Positions 8,708 through 17,749 of a DNA stretch of 64,000 bases are shown here, piece by piece. The stretch's first letter is position 1; each line of letters opens with the position of its first letter. The DNA is taken from assembly GCA_965247075.1 (NCBI GenBank), contig CBDFGK010000003.1, positions 372,001-436,000 of the forward strand, written 5' to 3'. Source of the DNA: CBDFGK01 sp965247075 (GTDB taxonomy: Bacteria > Pseudomonadota > Gammaproteobacteria > Pseudomonadales > Halieaceae). Position numbers and translations under genes: made by a program. The notes under the pieces are model-generated. The model saw only the letters and a program-made list of their open reading frames with translations, did not search any database and was not told where the DNA came from.

Positions 8708-9691
8708 ATGGCCACTTCACAGCCTCGGGCCTACAGCAAAAAATCCTGGCAGGCGGTGTCCAGGTCACTGCCCGCCCAAAAGCGCAGTGAACACCCGGTG
8801 TTGGCTACCCTGCACGCCGAACACCGTTACATGGCAACCCTGCTCAAGCTGGCCGACGAGCAACTGCAATCCCTGCTCGATGGAGACGATGGCATCGATT
8901 CGCGGGTGCTCTACGAATCCTTGCACTACATGACCCAATATCCCGATGCCTTCCATCACCCGCGTGAAGACATGGTTTACCAGCGCGCTGGTGAACTGGA
9001 TGAAAAAATTGCTGACGATGTAGATACCCTGCAGCGGGAGCATGATTTTCTGGCCGACCTGGGTGCAAAAACCTTGCAGAAGGTGATGGATTGGCAAAAT
9101 GGAGAGATTCCCCTGCAGGAGGCTGTGGTGTCTGCCAGGGAGTATATCGATGTGCTTTTTGGCCATATGAACGCCGAGGAAAAGCTGGTATTCCCGCAAA
9201 TCGAAAAACTGCTCAGTGAAGAAGACTGGCGCGATCTGGAACAGGAAGACCTGATTACACCCGTGGCTGACCCTGTATTTGGTCCCAAGGTCTCCAGGGA
9301 GTATCGCAATATAGCCCGTAAAGCCCGGCGCGCTCTGCGTCGCGGTGTCGAGGATGCAGCACTGGTCGAGTGGGTCGGACTCGAAGCCGTGTTGGAAGGT
9401 CTGGAAGTGCTGTCTATGGCGGTGGACAATAGTCGCGGTGTGGCCCGCGAACACATCGAAGCAGCCCTGGAGGAAACCGGTGACCTGATAGATTCCCGGG
9501 CGGGAATTGGTGGCCTGTTATTGCTGCCGTGGCATTGCGCAAGGAACAATGGCAAGCGCTATGTAAACTTTCTGCGCGATATTGGAGATATCTCCAGGGA
9601 TACGTTTTCTGACTTGAACGAGTTGGGTAAAGGTACCCGGGAGCGACTGCAATTGATCAGGGAGCCAGCGTCGTCGGATTCACGACGCTAG
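8708..9691 (+). CDS. Hemerythrin domain-containing protein
   Basis: 327 residues from ATG 8708, chosen because AGGAGAAAGCAT gives a good ribosome site; an in-frame start at 8621 lies inside repeat-rich leader. The region from about residue 35 to 180 carries the hemerythrin-like four-helix pattern of spaced His and Glu: HPVLATLHAEHRYMATLLKL, FHHPREDMVY, LQREHDFLADLG and FGHMNAEEKLVFPQI. These ligands can hold a di-iron centre that senses or carries oxygen, NO or related species. The C-terminal half (about 150 residues) is helical and not recognised. No membrane segment is seen, so it is probably cytoplasmic. Confidence 0.82.
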   Translation: MATSQPRAYSKKSWQAVSRSLPAQKRSEHPVLATLHAEHRYMATLLKLADEQLQSLLDGDDGIDSRVLYESLHYMTQYPDAFHHPREDMVYQRAGELDEKIADDVDTLQREHDFLADLGAKTLQKVMDWQNGEIPLQEAVVSAREYIDVLFGHMNAEEKLVFPQIEKLLSEEDWRDLEQEDLITPVADPVFGPKVSREYRNIARKARRALRRGVEDAALVEWVGLEAVLEGLEVLSMAVDNSRGVAREHIEAALEETGDLIDSRAGIGGLLLLPWHCARNNGKRYVNFLRDIGDISRDTFSDLNELGKGTRERLQLIREPASSDSRR

Positions 9692-9698
9692 TGCGCAC

Positions 9699-11462
9699 TC
9701 AGGCGACGTCTTCCTCTCGAAATTGCAGGCTGGCCAGGCGCTGGTAGAGCCCACTACTCTTTAACAGGCTCTGGTGCGTGCCGCCGGCAACCAGTTTGCC
9801 CTCATCCATCACGGCAATCCGGTCGGCGTGAAGAATGGTACTGAGTCGGTGTGCAATGATAACAGTGGTGCGGTTCTGCATGAGTTCCTGCAAGGCCAAT
9901 TGCACCTGGTATTCGCTTTCTGCATCCAGGGCGCTGGTTGCCTCATCCAGTAATAGAATGGTGGGATCCTTGAGAATGGCCCGGGCGATGGCAATGCGCT
10001 GTTTCTGTCCGCCCGACAGGCGTGCTCCTTTCTCACCCAGGTGTGTCTCGTAACCCTCCGGCAATCGGCTGATGAACTCATGGGCGTGCGCTGCCTTGGC
10101 GGCGGCAATGATTTTTGCCTGCGTGGCGTCGAGCTTGCCATAGCCTATGTTGTAGGCCACGTTGGCGGTGAACATGGCCGGCGCCTGCGGAACCACTGCC
10201 ATTTTCCGGCGCAGATCGTGAGTGGGAAGGTGCCGTATGTCGATGTCATCGAGATAAATGCATCCCTGCTGTGGATCATAAAAGCGCTGTAGCAATTCAA
10301 AAACAGTAGATTTGCCGGCCCCAGAAGGCCCCACCAGAGCGAGGCTGCGACCGGGGTGGACAGTTAAATCCAGTTGCTGCAGCGCGGGGCTGTCTGGTCG
10401 TGAGGGATAACAGAAGGTAACGGCTTTGATACGTAGCGATGGCCTGGCCGCTATGGTGGGGGTGGTTTCTGTAGCCGGCTCGTCTATCTCACTTTTCTCA
10501 TGCAGTAATTCCAGTAGTCGATCGGTGGCCCCGGCGGCGCGCTGCAACTCTCCCCACACCTCCGACAGTGTAGCTACGGCGGTGCCGACCATCACCGCAT
10601 AGAAGACGAATGCGCCCAACTCGCCACCAGTCATCTTGCCACTCACTACGTCGTGACCACCGGACCAGATCATCGCGGAGATACCGCCAAAAACCAGTAA
10701 AATCACCCCGGCAATGAGTAGCGCCCGCTGGCGAATGCGACGGCAGGCAATAAGAAAAGCGCGCTCTACCTCTCCGGCAAAAGCCGCCTTTTCAAAGCTC
10801 TCCCGGGTGTAACTCTGCACCGTTTTAATGTGCTGGATTACCTCGCCGGCGTAGCTGCCCACATGGGCGATGGAATCCTGGCTCTCATTTGATAAAGCGC
10901 GGACCCTGCGCCCGTACAACAGGATGGGCATGAGCACCAGGGGCACGGCGCACAAAACAATCAGGGTGAGTTTGAGATTGGTGATCACCAGCAATACCAG
11001 GGCGCCCACCAGTATCAGGCAGGATCGCATTGCCATGGAAAGGGAGGAGCCGATGATGGTTTGCAGCAGGGTGGTGTCAGTGGTCAGCCGCGACATAATC
11101 TCACCGCTGGCATTCGATTCGAAGAAACCGGGGTGAAGCTCGATTACATTGGCAAATACTGCATCGCGAATATCGGCACTGATACGCTCGCCCAGCCAGG
11201 ATACCAGATAGAAGCGAATGAAGGTGCCGAAGGCCATGAGCAGGCTTAGAATGAATATCAGTACTACCGCCTGGTTGAGTTGCTCGGCGGAGCCGCTGGC
11301 AAAGCCGTCATCAATGAGTATTCTTACACCCTGTCCGATTGACAGCGTGACGCCAGCCGTAAACACTAGTGCGCAGGCGGCGGCTACCAGTGTGCCGCGG
11401 TAGGGGCGCATGAACTGGAGTAGTTGCAGAAGAGTGGAGAGACTGGCAGAACTGGAAGTCAT
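9699..11462 (-). CDS. ABC transporter, fused membrane and ATPase (MsbA-like exporter)
   Basis: 587 residues from ATG 11462; the frame upstream to 11534 overlaps the divergent gene and is not protein-like. The first 310 residues hold six membrane helices (GTLVAAACALVFTAGVTLSI and others). The last 240 form the ATPase with Walker A LVGPSGAGKST, signature LSGGQKQRIAIARAI, Walker B ILLLDEATSALD and the H-loop IIAHRLST. The subfamily is the MsbA/lipid or drug exporter type that works as a homodimer in the inner membrane. It is divergent from the cardiolipin synthase-like gene with only 27 bp between starts, so their promoters must overlap. Confidence 0.88.
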   Translation of the reverse strand: MTSSSASLSTLLQLLQFMRPYRGTLVAAACALVFTAGVTLSIGQGVRILIDDGFASGSAEQLNQAVVLIFILSLLMAFGTFIRFYLVSWLGERISADIRDAVFANVIELHPGFFESNASGEIMSRLTTDTTLLQTIIGSSLSMAMRSCLILVGALVLLVITNLKLTLIVLCAVPLVLMPILLYGRRVRALSNESQDSIAHVGSYAGEVIQHIKTVQSYTRESFEKAAFAGEVERAFLIACRRIRQRALLIAGVILLVFGGISAMIWSGGHDVVSGKMTGGELGAFVFYAVMVGTAVATLSEVWGELQRAAGATDRLLELLHEKSEIDEPATETTPTIAARPSLRIKAVTFCYPSRPDSPALQQLDLTVHPGRSLALVGPSGAGKSTVFELLQRFYDPQQGCIYLDDIDIRHLPTHDLRRKMAVVPQAPAMFTANVAYNIGYGKLDATQAKIIAAAKAAHAHEFISRLPEGYETHLGEKGARLSGGQKQRIAIARAILKDPTILLLDEATSALDAESEYQVQLALQELMQNRTTVIIAHRLSTILHADRIAVMDEGKLVAGGTHQSLLKSSGLYQRLASLQFREEDVA

Positions 11463-11489
11463 AGCGCGACAGGGTAGCAGTTTTTTATA

Positions 11490-12623
11490 ATGATCCCCAT
11501 GACTGCAAGAGATCAGGCTCCGGGCCGCTGGCAAAACTCGCGACTAATTGTTGAGCCGCAGAACTTCTATAAAACCTTGTTGGCTGCGATCGAAGGTGCC
11601 AGCGAGAGCGTGGTACTGGAGTCGTACATATTTCGACTGGATGCACTGGGAGAGAGTTTTGTACAGGCACTGGCGGCGGCTGCCGCGCGCGGTGTACGTG
11701 TGCGCCTGAGTGTAGATGGCGTGGGTTCCTCCACAAGCTGCGCGCAGCTTGCGGAACGGCTTTTTAAGGAGGGTGTCGCGGTACAGATCTACCACCCCCT
11801 ACCCTGGTTGACGAACGGCTACCGCTGGTCGCGACAGCGCGGTGGCTGGCTGTACAAATTTATGGTGTTCCTGCTCAATATTAATCGGCGTAATCACCGC
11901 AAGCTTTTTGTTGTCGATGGTCAGACCGCGTGGGTGGGAAGTTTCAATATCAGTATGGATCATCTGTCCAGGGCGGACGGTGGCAAGGGCTGGCGCGATT
12001 ATGCGGTGCAATTGCAGGGTCGGGATATCGCTTCCCTGGTAAAGGGCTTCGATAGAATCTGGACAGCGCAGGGACCGCGATTTCACCGTGGATTTATTGC
12101 GCGCTATCTCAGCAACCGGAGCACGCGGGCGCGGCGCCTGAAAAATCGATTTGTGGCGCGACAGGTCAGTCACTGCCAGCTACGCGCCTGGTTAGTCAGT
12201 GCCTACTTCGCCCCTACGGCAGGTATGCGGCGGGCGTTGCTACATGCTTGCAAGAATGGCAGCGATGTTTGTGTGCTCTTACCCGAGTCTTCGGATGTGG
12301 CCATGTTTCCCGGTCTGAGCAGCCACTACTATCGCGAACTGTTGCGGGCCGGCGCCCGTATATTCCTTTACCAGGCGGGAGTTCTGCATGCCAAAGCGCT
12401 GCTGGTAGATGACCTTTCCATTATCGGCAGCAGTAACTGGAATTATCGCAGCAGCCTGCACGACCTGGAACTGGATGTCATTATTGCCGACAAGGAGACG
12501 CAAAAAGCGCTGGAAGCAGTGGTAAAAAATGATTTTCAGCACGGCCGGGAACTGACACTGCAAGACACTCCCGGCCCTAGCCTCGTATCCTGGCTGTGGT
12601 ATTTGTTGCGCTACTGGATGTGA
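11490..12623 (+). CDS. clsB: Cardiolipin synthase B-like phospholipase D family protein
   Basis: 377 residues with two HKD motifs. The first is HRKLFVVDGQTAWVGSFNIS (about residues 132–151) and the second is HAKALLVDDLSIIGSSNWNY (about residues 300–319). Two HxKxxxxD motifs form one active site that transfers phosphatidyl groups. The protein has no N-terminal membrane helices, as in ClsB. The next gene, 1 bp away, is an endonuclease/exonuclease/phosphatase family protein, matching the ybhO(clsB)–ybhP pair of E. coli. The start may be ATG 11490 or ATG 11499. Confidence 0.82.
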   Translation: MIPMTARDQAPGRWQNSRLIVEPQNFYKTLLAAIEGASESVVLESYIFRLDALGESFVQALAAAAARGVRVRLSVDGVGSSTSCAQLAERLFKEGVAVQIYHPLPWLTNGYRWSRQRGGWLYKFMVFLLNINRRNHRKLFVVDGQTAWVGSFNISMDHLSRADGGKGWRDYAVQLQGRDIASLVKGFDRIWTAQGPRFHRGFIARYLSNRSTRARRLKNRFVARQVSHCQLRAWLVSAYFAPTAGMRRALLHACKNGSDVCVLLPESSDVAMFPGLSSHYYRELLRAGARIFLYQAGVLHAKALLVDDLSIIGSSNWNYRSSLHDLELDVIIADKETQKALEAVVKNDFQHGRELTLQDTPGPSLVSWLWYLLRYWM

Positions 12624-12624
12624 T

Positions 12625-13356
12625 GTGAAAACCAGGCATCTGCATATTTGTTCCTATAACATCCACAAGGGTTTTAGCGCGGGAAATCGCCATTTTCTAC
12701 TGGACGATATACGCACCGCGATTCGTAGCGCCGATGCTGATATTTGCTTCCTGCAGGAGGTGGTAGGGCACCGGCTGCGCTACCGGCACGAGAGTACCGA
12801 AAGCCAGTTTGAGTTTTTGGCCGACAGCATCTGGACACATTACGCCTATGGCAAGAATGCCATTGTTGATGAGGGCCATCACGGTAACGCCATACTCAGC
12901 AAATACCCGTTTGCCCACTGGGAGAACATGGATGTCAGTCGCTGGAAATTTTCTTCCCGCGGACTACTGCTTGGCCGGCTGGAAATTGGCGTCAACCTTA
13001 TCTGTGTACACCTGGGTTTGCTGGCCAGTGAGCGCCGCTACCAGATAGCTCAATTGGAAAATTTGCTTACTGAACGTTGCCATCGGGATGAGCCGATCAT
13101 TGTGGCCGGGGATTTCAACGATTGGCGTATGCAGGTTGATAAAGTCCTGCGCGGAAAACTCGGCTTTGTAGAGGTAATTGCCGAACAAAGTGGACGGCCC
13201 GCGCGCAGCTTCCCAGCGGTCTTGCCTTTGCTGCGCATGGATAGAATTTATTATCGGGGCCTGGAGTTGGAAGAGGCCAGGTTGATGCGCGGTGGTGTTT
13301 GGAGGCGCCTTTCAGACCACGCTGCGCTTACGGCGAGCTTTTGTCTTGCGGGGTAG
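12625..13356 (+). CDS. Endonuclease/exonuclease/phosphatase family protein (YbhP-like)
   Basis: 243 residues starting with GTG 12625, one base after the clsB stop. The EEP fold signatures are visible: LHICSYNIHKGFS near the start, DADICFLQEVVG with the metal-binding Glu, ICVHLGLLASERRYQIAQLE, IIVAGDFNDW with the Asp-x-Asn pair, and the final SDHAALTAS with catalytic Asp-His. It probably cleaves phosphodiester or phosphomonoester bonds. Pairing with a phospholipase D-type synthase suggests a lipid-related role, as inferred for ybhP. Its 3' end overlaps the convergent tatC by 29 bp. Confidence 0.8.
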   Translation: MKTRHLHICSYNIHKGFSAGNRHFLLDDIRTAIRSADADICFLQEVVGHRLRYRHESTESQFEFLADSIWTHYAYGKNAIVDEGHHGNAILSKYPFAHWENMDVSRWKFSSRGLLLGRLEIGVNLICVHLGLLASERRYQIAQLENLLTERCHRDEPIIVAGDFNDWRMQVDKVLRGKLGFVEVIAEQSGRPARSFPAVLPLLRMDRIYYRGLELEEARLMRGGVWRRLSDHAALTASFCLAG

Positions 13357-14077
13357 TTATCCTGCCAAATATCACCCCGATCTCAAATAAGATCCACATG
13401 GGTATAGCCAGCAAGGCCTGGGAAATGATATCGGGCGGGGTTAGTAACATGCTCAGGATAAAGCAGCCGACAATTATATAGGGGCGTTTTTGTGCCAGGT
13501 TGTCGGCCGTGGTGATACCAACCCTGATCAGGATGACGGCGGCGATGGGTATTTCGAAGGCCAGGCCAAAGGCGAAGAACAATTTCAGGACGAAATTAAG
13601 GTAGCGGCTGATGTCTGTCATGATGGTTACATCGGTGGGTCCCACGCTGGTAAAGAAGCCAAACACCAACGGAAAAACCACGTAGTAGGCGAATGCGGCA
13701 CCGGTGTAAAAGAGCAACACGCTGGACGCCAGCAGGGGAAACGCCAAGCGCTTTTCGTGTTTGTACATGCCCGGTGCCACAAAGCTCCACAGTTGAAATA
13801 ACACGTAGGGCATGGCCAGGAACAGCGCCGTGAACAGGGTGAGTTTAAACGGAGTCAAAAAAGGTGACGCCACATCGGTGGCGATCATTGTCGATCCTGC
13901 GGGGAGAATTTCCCGTAGCGGCTCCGATACAAAACTGTATATATCGTTGGCGAAGGCAAACAGGACACAAAAAATTATCAGTACCGACAAGATGCTACGC
14001 AGCAGGCGGTCGCGCAGTTCAGACAGGTGTGCGACCAGTGGTTGGGGCTGATCTTCGGTGTCGGTTTCTGCAGTCAT
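13328..14077 (-). CDS. tatC: Sec-independent protein translocase TatC
   Basis: 249 residues with six membrane helices. The N-terminal signature LVAHLSELRDRLLRSILSVL contains the conserved cytoplasmic H-x-x-E-L-R motif that recognises twin-arginine signals. Helices such as VLLFYTGAAFAYYVVFPLVF and the FELxFAFGLAFEIPIAAVIL-type block follow. TatC is the receptor of the Tat system that exports folded, often cofactor-bound proteins such as molybdenum enzymes. Its ATG overlaps the tatB stop by 4 bp, and its end overlaps the convergent EEP gene. Confidence 0.95.
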   Translation of the reverse strand: MTAETDTEDQPQPLVAHLSELRDRLLRSILSVLIIFCVLFAFANDIYSFVSEPLREILPAGSTMIATDVASPFLTPFKLTLFTALFLAMPYVLFQLWSFVAPGMYKHEKRLAFPLLASSVLLFYTGAAFAYYVVFPLVFGFFTSVGPTDVTIMTDISRYLNFVLKLFFAFGLAFEIPIAAVILIRVGITTADNLAQKRPYIIVGCFILSMLLTPPDIISQALLAIPMWILFEIGVIFGRITTPQDKSSP

Positions 14078-14397
14078 GATTTGCTGGAATCTGTGGCTGA
14101 CGGCGCGGCCGGGTCTATGCTTTTGGCGCTGATTTCCTGGACAGCATCAATACCGGAGCGCAGGTCTTGCTCGGCCTGCTTGAGGCTTTCCATAACGGCA
14201 TCATTGTGCAGATCCTGCTTGATTTCATCGATCTTCATTTCGCGCTCGATATCGGCGCGGATGGTGTTGAAATTGCGGCGGATTTTACCGACCCACAGGC
14301 TGGCTGTCCGTATCGCACCCGGCAGCCTTGCTGGCCCCAGCACCAGCAATCCAACGATGCTGACCAGAATCAGCTCGGTAAAACCGATATCGAACAT
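14074..14397 (-). CDS. tatB: Sec-independent protein translocase TatB
   Basis: 107 residues. The start is MFDIGFTELILVSIVGLLVL, the single membrane helix typical of TatB, followed by GPARLPGAIRTASLWVGKIR, the amphipathic helix, and then a charged cytoplasmic tail (DIEREMKIDEIKQDL). TatB works with TatC to bind twin-arginine signals. It lies between tatA and tatC with short spacing in one minus-strand operon. Confidence 0.93.
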   Translation of the reverse strand: MFDIGFTELILVSIVGLLVLGPARLPGAIRTASLWVGKIRRNFNTIRADIEREMKIDEIKQDLHNDAVMESLKQAEQDLRSGIDAVQEISAKSIDPAAPSATDSSKS

Positions 14398-14414
14398 GCG
14401 ACGCCTGCCGGCTC

Positions 14415-14633
14415 TTACCTGTTATCTTCGGCCTGTTTGTCTGATTGACCGGCCTCTTCATCTGCTTCTTGATCCGCCGCGGCTTTATCGTCGGGGTTCA
14501 TGGTGCTGCGAAACCCCTTCACCGCCGCGCCCAGGTCGCTGCCCAGTGTGCGCAGGCGCTTGGTGCCGAAAAGCATTACCACGATTGCCAGGATAATTAA
14601 TAATTGCCAAATACTGATGCCACCAATACCCAT
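14415..14633 (-). CDS. tatA: Sec-independent protein translocase TatA
   Basis: 72 residues beginning MGIGGISIWQLLIILAIVVM at ATG 14633; an upstream in-frame start at 14717 would add unrelated residues that overlap hisE. The helix is followed by LFGTKRLRTLGSDLGAAVKG, the FGxxxL hinge and amphipathic helix of TatA, then an acidic tail. TatA multimers form the transport path. It is the first tat gene of the operon. Confidence 0.93.
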   Translation of the reverse strand: MGIGGISIWQLLIILAIVVMLFGTKRLRTLGSDLGAAVKGFRSTMNPDDKAAADQEADEEAGQSDKQAEDNR

Positions 14634-14664
14634 AATTTTCTCCCTATCTCTTGTGTGCGCTAAT

Positions 14665-15003
14665 TTATGTGGAAAGCGTGCTTCTAGCTGCTTTTTCTTC
14701 CAGGCCGGAAAGGTCAAAGCGCCGTTTCAGTTCGGCCAACACCTGCTCGCTATCCAGTCCCAGGTGCGAAAGCATGACCATACTGTGAAACCACAGGTCT
14801 GCAGTTTCGCAGACCAGGTGGTCCAGGCCATTTTCGCCCGCTACATCTTTGGCTGCCAGAATGGTTTCCGTGCATTCCTCGCCCAGCTTTTCCAGTATTT
14901 TGTTAAGTCCGGCCCGGTGCAAACCGGCAACGTATGACGTTTCAGGGTCGGCGTCGCGACGCAGGGCCAACACCTGTTCCAACTCATCCAGTACCGTAGT
15001 CAC
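14665..15003 (-). CDS. hisE: Phosphoribosyl-ATP pyrophosphohydrolase
   Basis: 112 residues. The MazG-like fold motif KLGEECTETILAAKD supplies the metal-binding Glu residues, and HLVCETADLWFHSMVMLSHL the conserved E-x-A-D helix. It performs the second step of histidine synthesis, hydrolysing PR-ATP to PR-AMP. The start is GTG 15003, overlapping the hisI stop (GTGA), so the two are coupled. This separate-gene form of hisI and hisE is usual in Pseudomonas-like bacteria, whereas E. coli has a fusion. Confidence 0.92.
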   Translation of the reverse strand: MTTVLDELEQVLALRRDADPETSYVAGLHRAGLNKILEKLGEECTETILAAKDVAGENGLDHLVCETADLWFHSMVMLSHLGLDSEQVLAELKRRFDLSGLEEKAARSTLST

Positions 15004-15401
15004 GAGCCCTCCCCGTAGATCTCGCCCGGTTCCTTGACCACCGGCTCACAGATTTGCCATTCATTGTCTGCCAGCTTGTACATAAAACAATGGCGACGGC
15101 CCGTGTGGCAGGCAATGCCGCCGCACTGTACAACCTGCAGCAGGACAGTGTCGCAATCGCAGTCCAGGCGTATTTCCCTGAGCTGCTGTACGTGGCCAGA
15201 GCTTTCTCCCTTGTGCCACAGCGACTGCCGTGAGCGTGACCAGTACACCGCATGACCTTCTTGTAGCGTACAGGCCAGCGCTTCGCGATTCATCCAGGCC
15301 AGCATAAGAATTTCGCCACTGGCACTGTCCTGCGCGATGGCGGGTACCAGTCCGTTTGAATTCCACTGAACCTGATCCAGCAGCTGTGTGTTTGATGTCA
15401 T
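15000..15401 (-). CDS. hisI: Phosphoribosyl-AMP cyclohydrolase
   Basis: 133 residues from ATG 15401; the 32-codon extension to 15497 overlaps ubiB and is not used. Signature blocks are MLAWMNREAL, YWSRSRQSLWHKGESSGH, DCDCDTVLLQVVQ with the Asp/Cys zinc and magnesium ligands, and GGIACHTGRRHCF with the last Cys ligand. It opens the adenine ring of PR-AMP in the third step of histidine synthesis. Confidence 0.95.
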   Translation of the reverse strand: MTSNTQLLDQVQWNSNGLVPAIAQDSASGEILMLAWMNREALACTLQEGHAVYWSRSRQSLWHKGESSGHVQQLREIRLDCDCDTVLLQVVQCGGIACHTGRRHCFMYKLADNEWQICEPVVKEPGEIYGEGS

Positions 15402-15442
15402 AGGATTCTGCTCACAACGACCGGCAATTATCGCATATGCGC

Positions 15443-17089
15443 TCAGGGCTGTCTGCGAGGCCAGAGCAGATAAAAACCCACTGCCAGCAGGCCCCAACTT
15501 GATAGTGGCCAGTGGGATAGCTGCTCCAATCCCTCGGGGAAAGCGGTTGCCGCCGCGCCACCAAACACCAGTAGTGCGACCACCAGACGCTTGCGCTGGC
15601 TCTCGTCACGCTGCACCTGGCCCTGTAGGGTATCCAGACGTTGCTGTTGCTGCAGAGTCTGGGCTTCGAGTTCCTTGGCGTGCTGCAGATTATCAAGCAG
15701 GGCATCCGGCAGGCGTGGTAGTTGTTCCAGCCATGAGGGCGCATTGCGCCGCAGGCGATCCAGCAATCCCTGCGGTGAGTAGCGTCGTTCTACCCAACTT
15801 TCCAGATAGGGTTGAGCGGTGGTCCACAGGTCCAGTTGTGGATAGAGCTGACGGCCCAGACCCTCAATATTGAGCAGGGTTTTTTGCAACAGCACCAGCG
15901 AGGGCTGAACTTCCATATTGAAGCGGCGCGCTGTCTGAAACAGGTAAATAAGCAACTGCCCAAAGGAAATTTCGGCAATGGGTTTTTCAAATACCGGCTC
16001 GCATACTGTTCTCAAGGCTGATTCAAAATCCTGCACGCGTGTGCCCGGTGGTACCCAGCCACACTCCACGTGGAGTTGCGCGCACTCACGGTAATTGCGC
16101 TGAAAAATGGCCAGCAGATTTCTCGCCAGATAGTACTGGTCGAAATCGCTGAGCGTGCCAATGATGGCGCAATCGATACCTATATAGGAGGGGTTGGCTG
16201 GGTCGGATATGTCTACAAATATGTTGCCCGGGTGCATGTCGGCGTGAAAAAAGCTGTCACGAAATACCTGGGTGAAGAATATTTCCACACCTCGCTCCGC
16301 CAGTTTTTTTAAATCCGTGCCACGCTCTACCATGCTGTCAATATCGGTGACGGGAATGCCGTGTATGCGCTCCATGACAAAAACATTGCGGACCGTGAAA
16401 TCCCAATGCACCGCAGGGACATAAAGCAATTCGCTGTCTGCAAAGTTGCGCCGCAATTGAGAGGTATTGGCGGCTTCGCGCTGCAGGTCCAGTTCGTCGA
16501 GAATAGTGAGCTCGTAATCGGCAACCACTTCCATGGGACGCAGTCGCCGACCGTCGGCGGAATAGCGCTGCACCAGGCGGGCGAGGGTGAAGAGCAGGGC
16601 GATATCCTGTCGGATAACCGACTCTATGCCGGGGCGTAATACCTTGACTACTACCGGTTCTCCGGTCTTGAGTTGCGCGCTGTGAACTTGCGCTACCGAA
16701 GCTGATGCCATCGGTGTGGCATCAAACTCTGCAAACAGCTTGTCAATCCCGGCACCCAGGGACTGCTCGATGATGGCGATGGCTTCCGCTGCCTGAAAGG
16801 GCGGCACCTCGTCCTGTAGTTTGGCCAGTTCGGTGGCAACATCTGCAGGTAGCAAGTCGGGCCGGGTGGAGAGCATCTGGCCAAATTTTATGAATACCGG
16901 TCCCAGCTCTTCCAGCGCCATGCGCAGGCGCTCGCCGCGGTGGCGATGGTCCATTGGCAGCAGGCGCCAGGGCCCCATTGTTAGCATTAGCCTGGGAGTT
17001 GTTGGCAGTTTTTCCAGATCTACAAAAGTGTCGAGCCGGTAGCGTGCGAACACCTGAATAATTTTGCCAAGGCGACTGAGTCTGAACAT
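15443..17089 (-). CDS. ubiB: Ubiquinone biosynthesis protein kinase-like UbiB
   Basis: 548 residues, the usual length. Family marks are the KxGQ motif in FIKFGQMLSTRPDLLP, the Ala-rich loop ASASVAQVHSA, FFHADMHPGNIFVD (the HxDxHPGN box), and IGIDCAIIGTLSDFDQYY in place of the kinase DFG region. Two membrane helices end the protein (LVVALLVFGGAAATAF and LSSWGLLAVGFYLLWP). UbiB is an ATPase-type member of the UbiB/ADCK family that supports ubiquinone synthesis at the membrane. It follows ubiE and ubiJ as in most gammaproteobacteria. Confidence 0.94.
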   Translation of the reverse strand: MFRLSRLGKIIQVFARYRLDTFVDLEKLPTTPRLMLTMGPWRLLPMDHRHRGERLRMALEELGPVFIKFGQMLSTRPDLLPADVATELAKLQDEVPPFQAAEAIAIIEQSLGAGIDKLFAEFDATPMASASVAQVHSAQLKTGEPVVVKVLRPGIESVIRQDIALLFTLARLVQRYSADGRRLRPMEVVADYELTILDELDLQREAANTSQLRRNFADSELLYVPAVHWDFTVRNVFVMERIHGIPVTDIDSMVERGTDLKKLAERGVEIFFTQVFRDSFFHADMHPGNIFVDISDPANPSYIGIDCAIIGTLSDFDQYYLARNLLAIFQRNYRECAQLHVECGWVPPGTRVQDFESALRTVCEPVFEKPIAEISFGQLLIYLFQTARRFNMEVQPSLVLLQKTLLNIEGLGRQLYPQLDLWTTAQPYLESWVERRYSPQGLLDRLRRNAPSWLEQLPRLPDALLDNLQHAKELEAQTLQQQQRLDTLQGQVQRDESQRKRLVVALLVFGGAAATAFPEGLEQLSHWPLSSWGLLAVGFYLLWPRRQP

Positions 17090-17109
17090 GATGGAAGTTT
17101 AATCTGGAT

Positions 17110-17748
17110 TTACTCGCGCGGCGAGTCCAGTTGGCTGGTCAGTTTGCGCATGCGGGCCTGCAGGCGCTCAACCCGTTGGCTGAGTTGTTCCACGTCTTGA
17201 TAAAAATCTTCAACTTCCTGCCGGGGGGGCGCAAGACGCGCCTCCTCGTGAATAAATTCTTCCACCTGGCGGACCAGGCTGGAGGATGCCTGTTGTCCCC
17301 AACCGAACAGGCCGCGCAGACCCTCTGCCAATTGGTGTCCGACTACATCACCCAGAGTATTCACCAGCGGTGCTTCCCAGTCCATGTCGAGGCTGGCGAG
17401 AATCCCCTGTAGTTCGATAAGGGGAGCGCTGTCTCCGTGCAGCTCAAGATTGCCATTGATCAGCGCTGCGGCAGGATTCTGCGCGGTGGCCAGGTCTGCA
17501 AACTCCGAGGCTTTGCCACTAATGGCGGTGCTTACTTCGCCATCCCAGTATCCCATCAGCCTGAGACCGTCGGAACCTGGCAGCAGGAATATCGCCAGTT
17601 CTGGGTTGATACAATGAAACCCAAAAACCTTGCCTGCGAGTCGTTGCAGCTTTTTTTGGCTGGCTGGATCGAGTTCCAGCGCCCGGTTCACAGCAGTTTC
17701 CAGAGCGGCAACCGCCGCCGTGTGCAGGGTTGGACTGATGGCGGTCAT
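17110..17748 (-). CDS. ubiJ: Ubiquinone biosynthesis accessory factor UbiJ (SCP2 domain)
   Basis: 212 residues between ubiE (1 bp away) and ubiB. The N-terminal 130 residues are an SCP2-like lipid-binding domain (AIFLLPGSDGLRLMGYWDGE; GNLELHGDSAPLIELQGILA). The C-terminus is a coiled coil (QDVEQLSQRVERLQARMRKL). UbiJ with UbiK forms the soluble scaffold of the aerobic ubiquinone complex, holding the hydrophobic intermediates. Length and position both fit. Confidence 0.9.
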   Translation of the reverse strand: MTAISPTLHTAAVAALETAVNRALELDPASQKKLQRLAGKVFGFHCINPELAIFLLPGSDGLRLMGYWDGEVSTAISGKASEFADLATAQNPAAALINGNLELHGDSAPLIELQGILASLDMDWEAPLVNTLGDVVGHQLAEGLRGLFGWGQQASSSLVRQVEEFIHEEARLAPPRQEVEDFYQDVEQLSQRVERLQARMRKLTSQLDSPRE

Positions 17749-17749
17749 C

